A stretch of 64,000 bases of DNA from Morella rubra. Lineage: Eukaryota; Streptophyta; Magnoliopsida; Fagales; Myricaceae. The DNA lies in the NCBI GenBank assembly GCA_003952965.2, contig CM025849.1, forward strand, positions 35,553,942 through 35,617,941, given 5' to 3'. Shown one piece after another: positions 48,901 through 61,516 of this stretch (within the stretch, counting starts at the first letter, position 1; each line of letters starts with the position of its first letter). Both the position numbers and the translations under genes were made by a program. A model generated the notes under the pieces. The model was not told the origin of the DNA, did no database searches, and saw only the letters and a program-made list of their open reading frames with translations.

Positions 48901-50325
48901 ATATGTAACACTAAATGCAACACATTATAATTAATATCGTCATTTCTCCTGCCTGTTTTCATGACTCAGAGTTGTTCTGATGGCTCTCTTTCTCTCGCGC
49001 TGGATGGTTAATTGGCTGTGTTATTTATTTCTTGTGTACATGACTTCTATGTTTATATAATTGATATTATTCTTAGTTCACTTAATTAATTATTTGATTT
49101 AGTCACAAGACTATCTATCTCTTTCGATTGATTTAGACACAGATGAGTTCTCCTATAGAATAATTATGTATCTTTCTAGTCTCATCTTATTCACATCGCA
49201 TTGGCTCTGAGCACTTGCCCTCCAATATTTTAACAGCCTCACTCAGATTCTCAGTCAAGTTAATTAACGTGTACGCATTTTTTATGACTTATGCCACACA
49301 CATGCAATGGTTTAAGCGATCTGATACCTGGAATTTCCTTAAATGAAGCACATGGTTTTAATGTATAACAAGTGGTGATATTATCTGATGATGTATTACA
49401 CACAAGGGTCCATCAATCGCGTGCATAATCTCTAAATATATCTCCTGTCTCAGAAACATGCGTAGGATGATTCACTATTTATTTTTCCAGTATTGATATT
49501 TTCTTCGATAAAGAGTAATTTAATAACCAGGATAGCATGAGTTTAGCTGCTTGTAAACTCCATCTTGAGCAATCAGATGAAATAGTTGTGTGTGAATGTA
49601 TTGTCCATAGGATCGAACGGGACTATACAGTCAATAAGGTCCTTATGATCCTTAGGTATGTTGTGAGTTTGGATTAGTGTTGCTTCATTTCAGTATAAGT
49701 ATGGAGAGTATGGATAGGTGGGGCTAGGAGAGAATTTTTTCTCGACACTATTAAACTAAATCAACTCCCGCTAAGGCAATTAAATGGCTCACATTTGTTC
49801 AAATGTCAGGTTTTGCCAGTAAGCCGACAAGAGACTAAATGACAAGATTATGGGGGATAGGGAGAGGTATATATGGTAGTGCACTACTTGTAATTAAGTA
49901 TAGCATTTTTTTTACATAATTTAGCACATTCGAACAAGAAGAAGTACGCGAGCACGCATGGAGAACCGTGGAGTGGTTCTCACAAAAAGTGCAATTTCCT
50001 TAGGTTTTGGATACGCCTATACATCATATGAGCTAGGATACACAGTATAAGACATGTAATAAGAATAAAGAAGTGCAGCTAACTGTGTACTGCGTCCTAT
50101 ACAGAGTTACACACGAAGCGATAGAACACGAACGTTTCGTGGGAGAAATAAGAATGCTCGGCGCCTATGTAATGGGTGTGTGTACTATTCTTATCTGCTC
50201 GCCAACAGAATGTGGCAGTTGATAGATACACTTATTCACCATCAAAATAGACATGGATCGTTGTGAACGCTTGTAATGTGAACAAAGATTCTTTAATATT
50301 GGTGAAGAAGAACGCACGCTTCCAA
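42951..50325. other. 7.4 kb stretch without recognisable features
   Basis: No frame longer than about 134 codons, and no domain, splice pattern, transposon end or RNA gene could be recognised. It borders the stop codon of IPK1. The sequence may be very old repeat debris or a poorly corrected part of the assembly. Confidence 0.45.
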
Positions 50326-53300
50326 TCATCTATCAGCTAGGCTGATACAAGATAGGGTGGGTCTTTGGGGACCTGCAAGCTGTCGTATCGGATAAGGTTC
50401 AGTGTAGCAGCTCACTACCTTCTTGTCTAACTCATAATATTCTCCCATCTTCTTGAAAGGTTTCAAATCCAGGTCAATGAAAGCTGCCTGTAAAATTGCG
50501 TATCAAGTAAGATATAAATGTCATAAGAATGACACCTTCCATTAGAAAAGTTTTAACTTTCAACTCAGAAATTTTGAAAGTTAGTAAGTTAATAAAGGAG
50601 GAACAAATTAACTCTATCTAAGATTTTGGTGTTGAAGTCAATTATCTAAACTATTCCATTTTTCCTTGGAAGAAAAATAAGTTCTTTCAGAATGGTAAGA
50701 TATAAGGAGTCATACTTTTTCCTTACATGAAATCTAAAAGGCCTTCAAGTAACTCAATATCAAGCATGATTTCATAATCCAGATAAAATATTCAAGCACG
50801 GTCTACCTTGTAATCAAAAATTTGGTTGGTTGCCTCTAGGTATATTTTAGTGTATGGAGATTCTGAATCCCCCTCCTCATGAGGTGTAAAGGTAATCATC
50901 AGACTACAGTCCTTCGCTGTTGCAGCTATCAAATAGTCCTTGACAATCTTCAAGCTTTCATCCAAAGGAATGGAATGCAAAGAGGTATACATGTGGGACC
51001 CTTCATCTCCACTCACTTCTTTACATACTGCACAAGACTCGGAGATGATGTCGTAATATGCATGAACTGCTCCTTCTATATCAAACTTATCAAGCTTCTG
51101 CACCTCAAGAAGCTGATCCAGTACCCCAGACTCACAAACTGTATCGGAAACAAGCTGCAGGAAATTCTTTGTGCGCTGGCCATTATCTGCCTTTATGACA
51201 GACTTGAGTGCATCTTCAAATGCTTCACTAACCACAAGGTTAGTAGCATGGGCAATACCACCCAATTGCCCAAATACGAGGGAACCATTCAAGAATACCC
51301 GGAAGTTATTCTGAGGGGTGGTAAAGAGATCGTTCATAGCTTTATAAATTCTGTCCTTGGACTTAGAGAACAAATCTGGTGGATTGTATTCACTCAATTC
51401 TGGTATCTGCAACACAAATTAGAAGGATCAGAAACAAACAGAAAAACTTAAGAAGGCCTTATAAGCCTAGAGGAAATAAAGGATTACAAATTTCCCAAAG
51501 CTTGATTAGACAGTTTTCCTACAGAAAATACTATCTCGTTGATTGGATTAAATCAAGATGGCTAAAATGAAGTAAGAAAATCCAAGACAAACTAACTTGG
51601 CCCCAACAGCAACATCCTAAAGAGAGGGGTTAAAAAAAAAATACCTGTCCTTGATGCAACTTCAGGAATTGGTGCATTCTGAATCGAGTTATGCTCCGTT
51701 TAGTGGCATTTCGTTCAGATATGAATCTTGAAACAGGGAGAAATCCACATTTGGGCTACTTTTCAGGAAAATGTAAGTGTAACAAAAAAAAAATTTAATC
51801 AAGTTACTTGATGTTTGATTGGGAAGATTACTCAGAGACGTTCAAGAACAAATTCACAATGTAAAGACAAGAAATATAAGGGAGGACATAGCGAATGGCA
51901 CCTTTATCTCGACAGATATGCAGGGTTGACCATTGAGAGTGCCTGCATGGAAGAGACATAATTAACATTGTACTCCCATTGCAGAGCATCACGGAGGTTT
52001 TGGGGATTGATTTGAAGATCAAACTAACTGTTTGTCAAATATTTTAGACGAGAAAAGCTCTGTAAAGAAATAGGGTGTGCACCTGTATGTGGTACACCCT
52101 TCCTATCATCTAGCCCAGTTATTTTTCTTAAGCATATCAGACACAGTGATTAATGACCAATTTAACCACATCGACATTGCACATTGCGAGGAATATAAAA
52201 AAGTTCTACATTGCAAGTTTGCTTTAGGAGTCTCGTACAGTAAGTTTGAGTGCCCATGACTTCAAAGTGAATACCTCGAAACTCAAGGTCTAACTGAGGC
52301 GCTTATCTTTCATCATATAACTTTTGCTCCAAAATAAAGGGTGATTGAGGAATTTTAAGTTATAAGAAACTAAAAGCATGTTAAAAAAATGGTGGATTGA
52401 ACTTTAAATACCAGTGCGAGTTGTACAGTTGTTAATAGTTAAGTGCCAAATGCGCAACTTAAACAATGGCACGGTTATCCAACATATTCTTAAGAGACGG
52501 AGCTTACCATGAGGAAAAAGCGAATGATCGGTTAGAAGGAGCACAGAATCTTGATGTGTATCAACCTTGCCAGCATCAACTCGCCAAGTAGGACGCTGAG
52601 ATATACAATTTTTCTCGACTGACTCCAGGAATTCCCTGGACACTAGGACACGCATCTGCCACATTTGATCGGAAAGCATGGTCAGAGAACCGTGACTATG
52701 GTGTTATTATCAGCATCACATCAGAGAGAAAGCAAATTTCACAACCAGTTTTCCCCAAAAAAAATCCACACAGATGACCGGTTGGAGAACCAAAATATGG
52801 CTTTAAATATCATAACTCCAGTCATAGGTGATAAGTATGCATATTCGAATCTCCAAGCAGAAGAACACAACTCCATTATTGTTCGAATTAAGCACATAAT
52901 GATAGAAACAAGCAGTTTCTGTTCCTCGAATTCAGCGCACCCGAGACAGAGAGAGAGAGAGGGAGGACTCAGGAGGCTACCCCAGGGTCAACATATTTGG
53001 GACCCAAGAGCGGGCTCATGACATGCAGTACATATAGTTGGGCAGCGATTTCTTTGTTCGGGGACGATACGATGCCGTCAATGTCTCTCCATAGAAGCTG
53101 CTCATGCGTGCTCAACAGCGTCGGAATAGTCGCTCCCGATGACCCGTTCCGGGGTGCCTTTTGTATCCGCAGTACTTTCCCTACCTGCAAATGCAACTAA
53201 TTTTTCAAAAACAGAAACAAATGAATATAAAGTCTTCAAGCCTCAACAATTAAGTTTCAGTTAAGAATAACTACGGAAAGAGAATTGAGAAATCGGAGGC

Positions 53301-53422
53301 AGGGAGGAGCATACAAAGGAGGGAGAAGATCCAGTATAGGCGAGGACAAGATTAACGGCTCCTTCGCCTCTGTAGGCCCAATCAGCTGCGTCCTTTTGCT
53401 CTAAAACTACCTCCTTTTCCAT
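50326..53422 (-). CDS. IPK1: Inositol-pentakisphosphate 2-kinase
   Basis: Phosphorylates Ins(1,3,4,5,6)P5 at the 2-position to make phytate (InsP6), so it affects phosphate storage and signalling. Seven exons on the minus strand: 53422-53315, 53184-52981, 52655-52508, 51942-51902, 51755-51645, 51406-50807 and 50487-50326. All are GT-AG with unbroken phase, giving 457 aa against about 450 in Arabidopsis. Landmarks in order are MEKEVVLEQKDAADWAYRGE, GAVNLVLAYTGS (nucleotide-binding loop), VGKVLRIQKA, EQLLWRDIDG, LLGPKYVDPG, SVEIKPKCGFLP (catalytic-site EIKPK), RFRMHQFLKL, NNFRVFLNGSLVFG, LLEVQKLDKFDIEGAVHAYY, LIAATAKDCSLMITF, FIDLDLKPFKKM and YYELDKKVVSCY. The IDLDLKP segment is the metal-binding aspartate region. 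The last 20 or so residues after VSCYT do not resemble the ending I know and abut the featureless block, so the C-terminus is less certain. Confidence 0.95.
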
Positions 53423-54779
53423 CCAACGAAACTTTGTGATCTCTGAGATTCAACTCAGTTTCGGAAACCAGAATCAACTAGCAAGGAATTGCGAACCAGG
53501 AAAGAGTTGAGTAACATCCACTCTAGCTTGATTATTCGTTCGTTCGGGAAAAAAATAAATAAAAAACTCCATTTACCTGAATGATTTACCAAACAATACC
53601 AAACACTGGCCGGATCATAAAACAGTAGCTTCACGGAAGAATGGCGAGCCGGCTCAGCGAATCGGCAAAAACGATTCGTTAGCTGGAGAAAAATGCCGAG
53701 AAAGCAGAGAAGAAAGTGAGTCAGGAATCTTTTTTTTGTTGTGTGTGAAACGAGAGACTCAGAGGAAGAGTGGAAGCAAGCATTTCATTCCGCCTTTTCC
53801 TGCTTCTGCGTAATTTTCTTGCGTTCTAAGGAATCTCGGGGAGTGGGACGCGAACTTGTTACTGCGTGCGTGCTTTTGATGGTTGTACGTTGCTGACAGA
53901 AGAGTCTTTTGGGGTAGAAGTTGAAGAGAACCTGTCTCAGAAGGTACAACAAATGGAAAGCATTGTCCCAAATCCAAGCATTATCCCATGTAATACGTTG
54001 CTAAGAGGATTAGGAACGGATGAAAATATCTCCACTGGCAGTCTTTTCCTTCTATCAGATTCAAAGGATAAAGCCCAGACTTAAAGCAGTACGAGTCCAA
54101 AGAATATTAGAATCCAACCATCTTTTTTGATGGCCCAAATTCGATTTCCTACTATGCTTACGGCCCGACTCGGAAAACCTTTTCAAGTTTACCCAATAAC
54201 CGAGAAACCATCAACTCATTGGGCTGAGAACGGCCCAGTAGTAATCTTGTAACAAAATGTCCATTCTAACCTTGTAGTCGGATAGGATATTGATTCGCAA
54301 GTTTCTCCTCATCCAAATGTTGCCACCTTGTGTCAACTGGTTCGATTCCCACTCGTGGGCTTCCAAATTTCTCTTACAACTCTTGGATGTTAACGGCGAT
54401 GAGCACTCTGCCTCGCAAGTTGCATTCGGTACCGTTTTGACTCTTGAACTGGAAGGAAAGTCTCAGGCAAAAATAGAAGACTTGCTTCTGTATTTGTGAT
54501 GGGAAAATCAAACATTATAATTGAGGAAGATAGGTTCTAAATTCAATATATGTGACAGGAAAATCAATTTTCATATTAATTCTAGAATGGACCACAAGAA
54601 GATAGGTTCGAAATTTAACGAGAGGAAGAAATTTAAGTAACTTGAGGGTACTCCACTGTCCATTTGATGGGCTTGACGACTTGGTGATAATATAAATGTT
54701 ACTCCTAGCATTGGCGGATTTAGGGGCCAAATGTAAAATGTTTGATTTTCTTTTTCTTTTTTATGTTTACTATTCCCAT
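53423..54779. other. Intergenic, upstream of IPK1
   Basis: No supported gene. The first few hundred bases are the probable IPK1 promoter and 5' untranslated region. Confidence 0.4.
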
Positions 54780-55893
54780 GGATCCCTATGCTATGGCCTA
54801 TTCTCTAATTAGTTCCTCTGTAATTTTTTATCCTAAAAAGATCCCTAAATAACCCACACTTTCTGTTTAGATTTTTCCGTCCACTCCAAAACGGAAAATT
54901 CCTATGTGAGGAGTGAGACGATTCCTGCCCTACGACGACACCTCGAGAAAGATAAGCTTCTGCAAGAGAGATCCTGCAGAGCACTCAGGAGAGATCCCTT
55001 ATCTTATCCTGCGTTTGTCTTCTTCATCGGGGTCCTGTGCTTTCCCAAAGGTAAGCTCTGCCCATTTCATTGAAATCCTTTTAAGGTTCTTGGAGAGCCT
55101 TCCATTTGCGAGCTGCGTGGCAAGATTTGCGGTGCAGTTGGAGGTCGGGGAGGGGCTGAGGCAGAGAGAGAAGAGGGCGTTCAAGCAGGAGATATTGGTC
55201 AGAGTAAGAGAAGCTTGCCTCTCTGACGCTGAAGCTGCAACCATTGTTGCTGAGGTTTTATGGGGCTCTTCACCTTGAAATATCTTAAAGAAATTTAGAG
55301 AAGTGGGAAAGTTCGGGATGGACATGAAAGAATTGAATTGTTTTACAAACATGTAGTTGATTTTCTTTTTCTTTCCTTCTGTAGACATGTATATGTTTTC
55401 TTCTGTAAAGAAATTATTGATTAAAGAATTACTGATACAATTAGTTGATTTTCTTTTTGCTCAGAGATGGGTTGGAACTTGGGTTTTGCTGAGGAACTGG
55501 ATCTTGGTATATGCTCTTGAGCAAGGGAATATGATATCATGATGTTACCAAACGCACTAAAGGATCAAATAAATTAAAAATAAACAAAGCAGAAATTAAT
55601 AGAGAAAAACAAAAGAAAGGAAAAGCAATTGGGAATTTTCGGAATAAGGAGTGTCGCGCGAGAGGATTTAGGGCAGGGACGTGGCTTTTAAGATGACGTG
55701 GCATTTGTTTTAAATGACAGTGAAAAAATGATGGAGCTAATGGCGCACAGTAGAGTAACAGATTGCCACATAGGAATATTCCGTTCTGGAGTGGTCGGAA
55801 AAACTTAAACAGGAAGCATGGGTTATTTAGGGGCTTTTTTAGGACAAAAAATTGCACAGGAACTAATTAGTGAATGGACCATAGTACAGAACC
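54780..55893. mobile_element. Mutator-like element with possible captured gene fragment
   Basis: The left arm (54780-54915: CTAATTAGTTCCT, TCCTAAAAAGATCCCTAAAT, CTGTTTAGATTTTTCCG, CACTCCAAAACGGAA, TTCCTATGTG) recurs inverted at 55760-55893. The arms are about 135 bases and the whole element about 1.1 kb. Between them lies GC-richer DNA (about 54930-55265), open on both strands. On the plus strand it contains a donor-like CCCAAAG/GTAAGC and an acceptor-like TGCGGTGCAG. There is no transposase. This is the build of a Pack-MULE. No clear 9-base target duplication was found. Confidence 0.65.
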
Positions 55894-57620
55894 GATGTGT
55901 ATATTAAGCCTTTTTTTTTTAACTAATCTGCCACATTATTGCTCAAACAAAGTACAGTATATCTCGGATAAGAAGAAGCGTGGCAAGAGATCGTGAATCA
56001 GAATGGACAACGGAGTCTTCTACTGATTCATCTGCAAGAATTAATTTCTACCTGTTTAGAGTTAGTATTTAGTAATCAAGCAAATACCTAGCACATTAAT
56101 AAACTTCTTGATTATGCTCAGACGAACAAATGCGTGTCTTCATTGGAAATTAATTGGGAGGTTTAGCAAAGTCTCTCCCGTCTTGGAAACAATTTAATTT
56201 ATTGTATCATTACAAATGAGTCTTTCTCCAAAAAGATATTAGATAATCCTTTCTTATGAACCCTTGAGATACCAAACAGTGCTGACTCAACCTCAGTTAT
56301 AACTGGATTTAATTGGTCCAGTTTAAGAGTTGCAGCACCACAAAAAAATTCCTAATAGTCACAAAACTCAGATGCTTCAATGGAATGAATCTTGAATTAC
56401 GACGTCTATATTGACCTTAATAGATTAGAAAAAAGGAAATTATGAGAATGAAGTCATTTTACAACGTTTTCAAAATATGCGGACCTGTAGGATCTAATTG
56501 TTACATTTCAGTCTCAACAATTAGTACGATAAGTGTATTTCAATATTTTTAATATCTTTAATCCTTATTTTAATTCAAATACACTTTTTTAGTAGTAAAA
56601 TTTATTTATTTTTTATCATTTTCCTTAAGAATTGACCCATTCAAATTTAAATTCAATCTTGTTCCCGCTACTATCTCCTAGAATGATGAGATGGAATTAA
56701 CTTCCCTATCCAAGCATGATCTTGCATTTACCCTTGCAACATGGAACCTGATCTTGGGTATCCATTTGGCCACGTCCCATATGACTTTCTATCTTCCCAT
56801 TACGACCACAAGCACGTTTCACTGTGGATGCCCACAAGTTTAATTATGTAGTACATGTCGGTTTTGCTGACATTGGGTACGAGGACGCAGGGCCGCGGTC
56901 AGGTCGGCCTTTAAGGTAACTGGGTCCTTGGGGAAATCATTTGTTTGATTTCCTTGGGGTTTTTGTATTTAAGATTTGTTAGTAAATTATTTTTTTAATA
57001 ATATAGATAATTTATTTGATTTATTTATTAATAATATTCTATAAATAATACTTGAATGTAAAAAAGAGTTTACTTTTTTTATATAATTTAATATTTCAAT
57101 TGGAGTATAAGTTGTTATTTTTAAAATCTATTTTTAAAACTTTTAATTCTAAAAACAAATCAAAACCATCAAATTCAAGCTAATCATCATGTCTTAAAAA
57201 GTTTTCAAATACAAACAATCTTTTTTCAAGTCCTACTCTCGAAAGATTTTAACTTTTTCAAATTAAATTAAAATTTAAAAATATTTTCATATATTTTAAA
57301 TAGCTTGATTTACATATATATAAATATTCAAGTCTAAAAGATTCTTCCATGATTTTTTTTATTTCATTATTAATATTTGCATCAAACTATTTTTTTCTAT
57401 AGATTATTCGTCTTTCACAAAATATAGGTTATATTCTCATTTCAGCTACAATCCCTTTGGTTGAAATCAAAGTATAACTGAATTTATTTTTCTCTATAAT
57501 TTTTTAAATGAGACATTTTAATTGATCAATAGCAATATCCAGACGCAGGTATTTAAATTGCAAGTTGGTGAGGGGTAAAGTGGGTCTAATTTGGTATTAG
57601 CTCTAATAGGTTGGAGAGAG
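55894..57620. other. AT-rich spacer upstream of the methyltransferase
   Basis: No coding frame. Long A/T-rich runs, mainly 56950-57540. The end nearest 57620 is likely promoter. Confidence 0.45.
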
Positions 57621-57623
57621 CTC

Positions 57624-57631
57624 TATATATA
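57624..57631 (+). promoter_or_regulatory. TATA box of the SABATH methyltransferase
   Basis: TATATATA inside the palindrome CTCTATATATAGAG, about 160 bases before the ATG. Confidence 0.5.
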
Positions 57632-57791
57632 GAGCACCGACATTCTTTAACATCTCATACATTGGTAATATTGTGAGTGGTTCTACTTGATAAAAGCATT
57701 TTGTGCCTTCGACTTTTCCTAGGACGGTGTTCAGGAAGTGTCTGCTCTGGTTTGGATATATCCAGAGCACTACTCTTGCAAAATCTCATTT

Positions 57792-60087
57792 ATGGAGATT
57801 GTGCAAGTACTTCACATGAACAAGGGGGCTGGCGAAACTAGTTACGCTAAGAACTCGAGCGTTCAGGTTCTGCTTCATACTGAAAACTGTTATCTGTTCA
57901 ACATAAATTTGATCTGCGTCTAATTTCCATCTTCAAAAGCATGAAAAAACTATGGGCGACATGTTTGTCAATAAATATAAAAAGTAATTCGATTTCAGAA
58001 ACAAAATCTTAATGGTGCAAGTCCCCGGGGATCATTTAATTACTGTTCATCGTTCAAGATATAATATCCAGCTGGTTTTTGTCTGTGCAGAGCAAAATAA
58101 TATCCATCGCAAAGCCAGTGATGGAGGAAGCCATACTGCAAGTATTAATGAGCACAAACTTGCTGGAAAGCATGGGCATTGCAGACTTGGGTTGCTCATC
58201 CGGACCCAACACCTTACTAGTTATCTCAGAGATGATGGATATCGTACATGCCAAATGCTTCCGGCAGGGTCGCCCCATGCCAGAACTGAGAATCTCCTTG
58301 AACGATCTCTATAACAACGATTTCAATAACATCTTTGGCTCTTTGCCGGCTTTCTTCGACCAAATGAAGGCAGAGAAAGGTGCTGGTTTTGGGCCGTATT
58401 TCATTTCAGGTGTGGCAGGTTCCTTCTACGGTAGATTGTTTCCGAGACAGAGCCTGCACTTTGTGCACTCTTCTTCCAGCCTCCACTGGCTCTCTCAGGT
58501 TCGTACGATCCAGTTATCCCTGCCACCATGGCACCATCAACTAGAAAACCAAAAGAAATTATGACAGCGGTTAGTTCATTAATTAATATATAGAGTCGTT
58601 GACAGTAAATGATGATCCAGTTTTCAAGCCCAATTTAGTTACCAGATATATTTATTAGAATAGTAGAAGGCAAAAAAAAAAAAAAAAGCCCTAGGGAAAG
58701 AGTACTTCTAGATTTCATGGAATGGAATAAGGCAGAATTTAATTAGACCAATAATCTTCATCTCTTTCATAGAAAAAAAGGATTTAGGAGATGAAATCCT
58801 GATTACGGCCAAAATTGGATTTTGAAGAGCAAGCCAGAGGAAAAAAAAAGCCTTGAGATAATATTTGTTTTATTCAAGATCATAAATCTCGGCTCTTTGT
58901 TTTAAGGGAAATTTATGCTTTGGTAGCTACGTACACCCTCTAACTAGCACTGGTTTCGCGATTCACACTTCAAACTACCAATTATATACTTATGTTAGAA
59001 TTTAACTTTTAAAATTGTGTCGCATATCTAACTTTTTAATGGTTTAAACGGTCAGATCTTGACCTAGGATGTAAAGTTTAATCTTATTGATAATTTGATA
59101 ATTTGAGGTGCAATACTTAAAGTTTGACGTACAACGTCAGCTTAAAAAATGAGTAGTAATATTTTAACCAGAGATGCAAAATATAATTTTTCCTTGTTTT
59201 AGGAACTTGCGCTTGGAATTAATCGTGTAATGTAGATATATATATATATATAAAATCCTGAGGTGATGTTTTGGGACCTGCCAATTACTACATATTTGCG
59301 GATTTTAGGCCACCGACAAAGAATTAATGGTTAAACTGATATATATATATAGGTTCCTCCTGGACTGGAAACGGAGGCTAGTACAGCCATGAACAAGGGG
59401 AAGATATACATATCTAAGAGCAGCCCACAAAGAGTCTTAGACTCATACTTGCTGCAATTCCAGAAGGATTTTTCTCTGTTCCTAAAATCACGTTCGGAAG
59501 AACTTGTACCGGGAGGAGGAATAGTCTTATCGTTTATGGGCAGGAGATCTAGGGACCCCACTGCAGAAGAAAGTTGTTATCAATGGGAACTGCTGGCACA
59601 AGCATTGATGAGCATGGTGCTGGAGGTACAAGTGCAATGATGTTCTCGGAAAATCATAATAGGGCATAAGAATAATTCAGCTTTCTTTGTTAACTAGTTA
59701 ATATATACTGTTTGGTTGCAGGGTCTAATCCCAGAGGAAAAGGTCGATGCCTTCAATGCCCCTTACTATGCTCCATGCGCCGAAGAGCTGCAGTTGGAGA
59801 TACAAAAAGAGGGGTCGTTCATCATAGATCGTCTTGAGGCTTTTGAGATTGATTGGGACGGGGGTGAAGAGGTGTGGATCAACACAGTTGATCAGACACT
59901 GTCAAGTGGGCAGAGAGTGGCCAAGACGATAAGAGCCGTGGTTGAGCCAATGCTGGAATCACACTTTGGAAGAGACATAATGGTCGAGTTATTTCAGAGG
60001 TACGCAAGGATCGTGGACGATCACTTGTCTGCGACTCCTAGAGCCAAGTACATAAACTTGGTAATCTCTATAACAAGAAAGGGTTGA
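57792..60087 (+). CDS. CLAMT: SABATH methyltransferase, carlactonoic acid methyltransferase-like
   Basis: S-adenosylmethionine-dependent carboxyl methyltransferase, cytosolic. Four exons: 57792-57866, 58091-58498, 59353-59625 and 59722-60087, GT-AG, in phase, giving 373 aa (family about 360-385). Motifs: [20 protein letters not shown] at the N-terminus, the SAM motif [36 protein letters not shown] [72 protein letters not shown] and [15 protein letters not shown]. The stretch around GRRS(R/L)[20 protein letters not shown] and FNAPYYA strongly recalls Arabidopsis At4g36470, the carlactonoic acid methyltransferase, rather than salicylate or jasmonate enzymes. This is recognition from memory and substrate is not proven. 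Intron 2 (854 bases) contains an AT-rich repeat-like stretch. The gene is intact and its neighbour is a CYP722 P450 in the same orientation. Confidence 0.87.
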
Positions 60088-60195
60088 AAATGTGTAGGGG
60101 TGCTGGCGTGCTGCCAGGACATATTTACCCATAAATTAAGGACTCAATTAACTCGATGATCAAATTGAATATAGGGTTCTGCAAATGTGTAGGGG

Positions 60196-60199
<4 letters not shown>

Positions 60200-60244
<45 letters not shown>
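60200..60244. repeat. (CT)n-(AT)n compound microsatellite
   Basis: About 14 CT units followed directly by about 8 AT units. Confidence 0.9.
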
Positions 60245-60245
<1 letters not shown>

Positions 60246-61516
60246 AGAAAGCACACAATTACAGTAATAATATTCTAATTAGCTTTGTTATTACCAATCC
60301 AGTTATTAAACAGTTCAAACAAAGTAAAAAAAAAAATTCAACTCGTTTAGACCAAGCCAGTGCATGCCTATTGTTTGTCACGACGTATCCACCGGAGTTT
60401 GCTACCTCTGCCGGACATTTTCTTTCTTATCTCACTATAGAATATGGCGCCGGTACTGTTCAGTACTACTGCTGGCAAGCCGAGACCCATATTCTCATTT
60501 CTTTCCCGGCAAAACATCATGGATCAGTACTGCACGCAAGCTGATCATGCGTCTTTTGCTAACGGTGCTTATTTTGAATAGAGAAAACTACTACTTTCTT
60601 TTGCTTCACGAACATCCATGCCTTCTTCGTTTCACGGTACGTATTCTTCTATGACTTGTCGTTTTTTTATAAGTCTAGCTAACACGTTCGTGTTTCAAAA
60701 GGACAAATTTAAAGACTGAAATAATATTGAAAGTCCGTAATTTTCTCCACTGCTCTAATATTATGTTCTTTTGAACATTAATTACTCCTTAAATGAATCA
60801 AGGAGCAAGTGGAAATTAATAAGACGCTCTTAGCCACCATATCTAATATTCCGCTGCATTTACCCATCCAAAAGAAAAGGCAATACCAACAATATTTTTT
60901 GGTTTCTTTTGAGAAGATGACAAGGTTAATTGCTTGCTGTTGGAATCTAATTTTTTTTTTTAATCAACAATACGATTAACTTTATTAGAGAAAACAAGCA
61001 AAGCAGGTCAGTCCCAGCATATACCCGATAGAGGGCAGGAAAATGCTGTTGGAATCTAATTACTGCGATGACGATGTCACTTTGGAGTATGCCGTAGTGG
61101 CGAAGCCACGAGTTGAATTCCAGGGTATGGCCCCTCCTCCGTGGCTTCTTTCATCCGACCAGTACCTCCATCAAGAATAGGACCTAGCTACCATCTCTAG
61201 TCTCATTACTTTTCTAGCTCTCTTTGATCAGTTTGCACACGAAAAAAAAAACAAAAACAAAAAAAACATCACATCTCCCATTACAGAGGCTTACGTCAGT
61301 CCATTAGAATTTCACATGCCCACTTCGGTAGCTATATTTCCGGTCGGCCAAAATTCCAACCACCATTTCCACTGCCGTACAAGTGTCCCTTCCCCTGCCG
61401 TTTTTGCATTCGGTTGTTTGTATATGTACGCCTTTGCTTATGCAACGAAAGTTAATGAAATATATATCCCATATCAGTCGTTGTAATTAGGCATATTTCA
61501 ACGTTGCTGAACGAAA
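60245..61516. other. Spacer between the methyltransferase and the P450
   Basis: No gene recognised. Part of it is the P450 promoter and 5' untranslated region. A frame at 60364-60654 is a chance one without domain signals. Confidence 0.45.

Noticed and set aside
54330..54370. GGTTCGATTCC, resembling a tRNA or SINE B box
   Set aside because: No matching A box, acceptor stem or cloverleaf could be laid out around it.
55894..57540. AT-rich region tested for a matrix attachment or origin-like element
   Set aside because: A/T richness alone is not evidence, and no defined motif was found.
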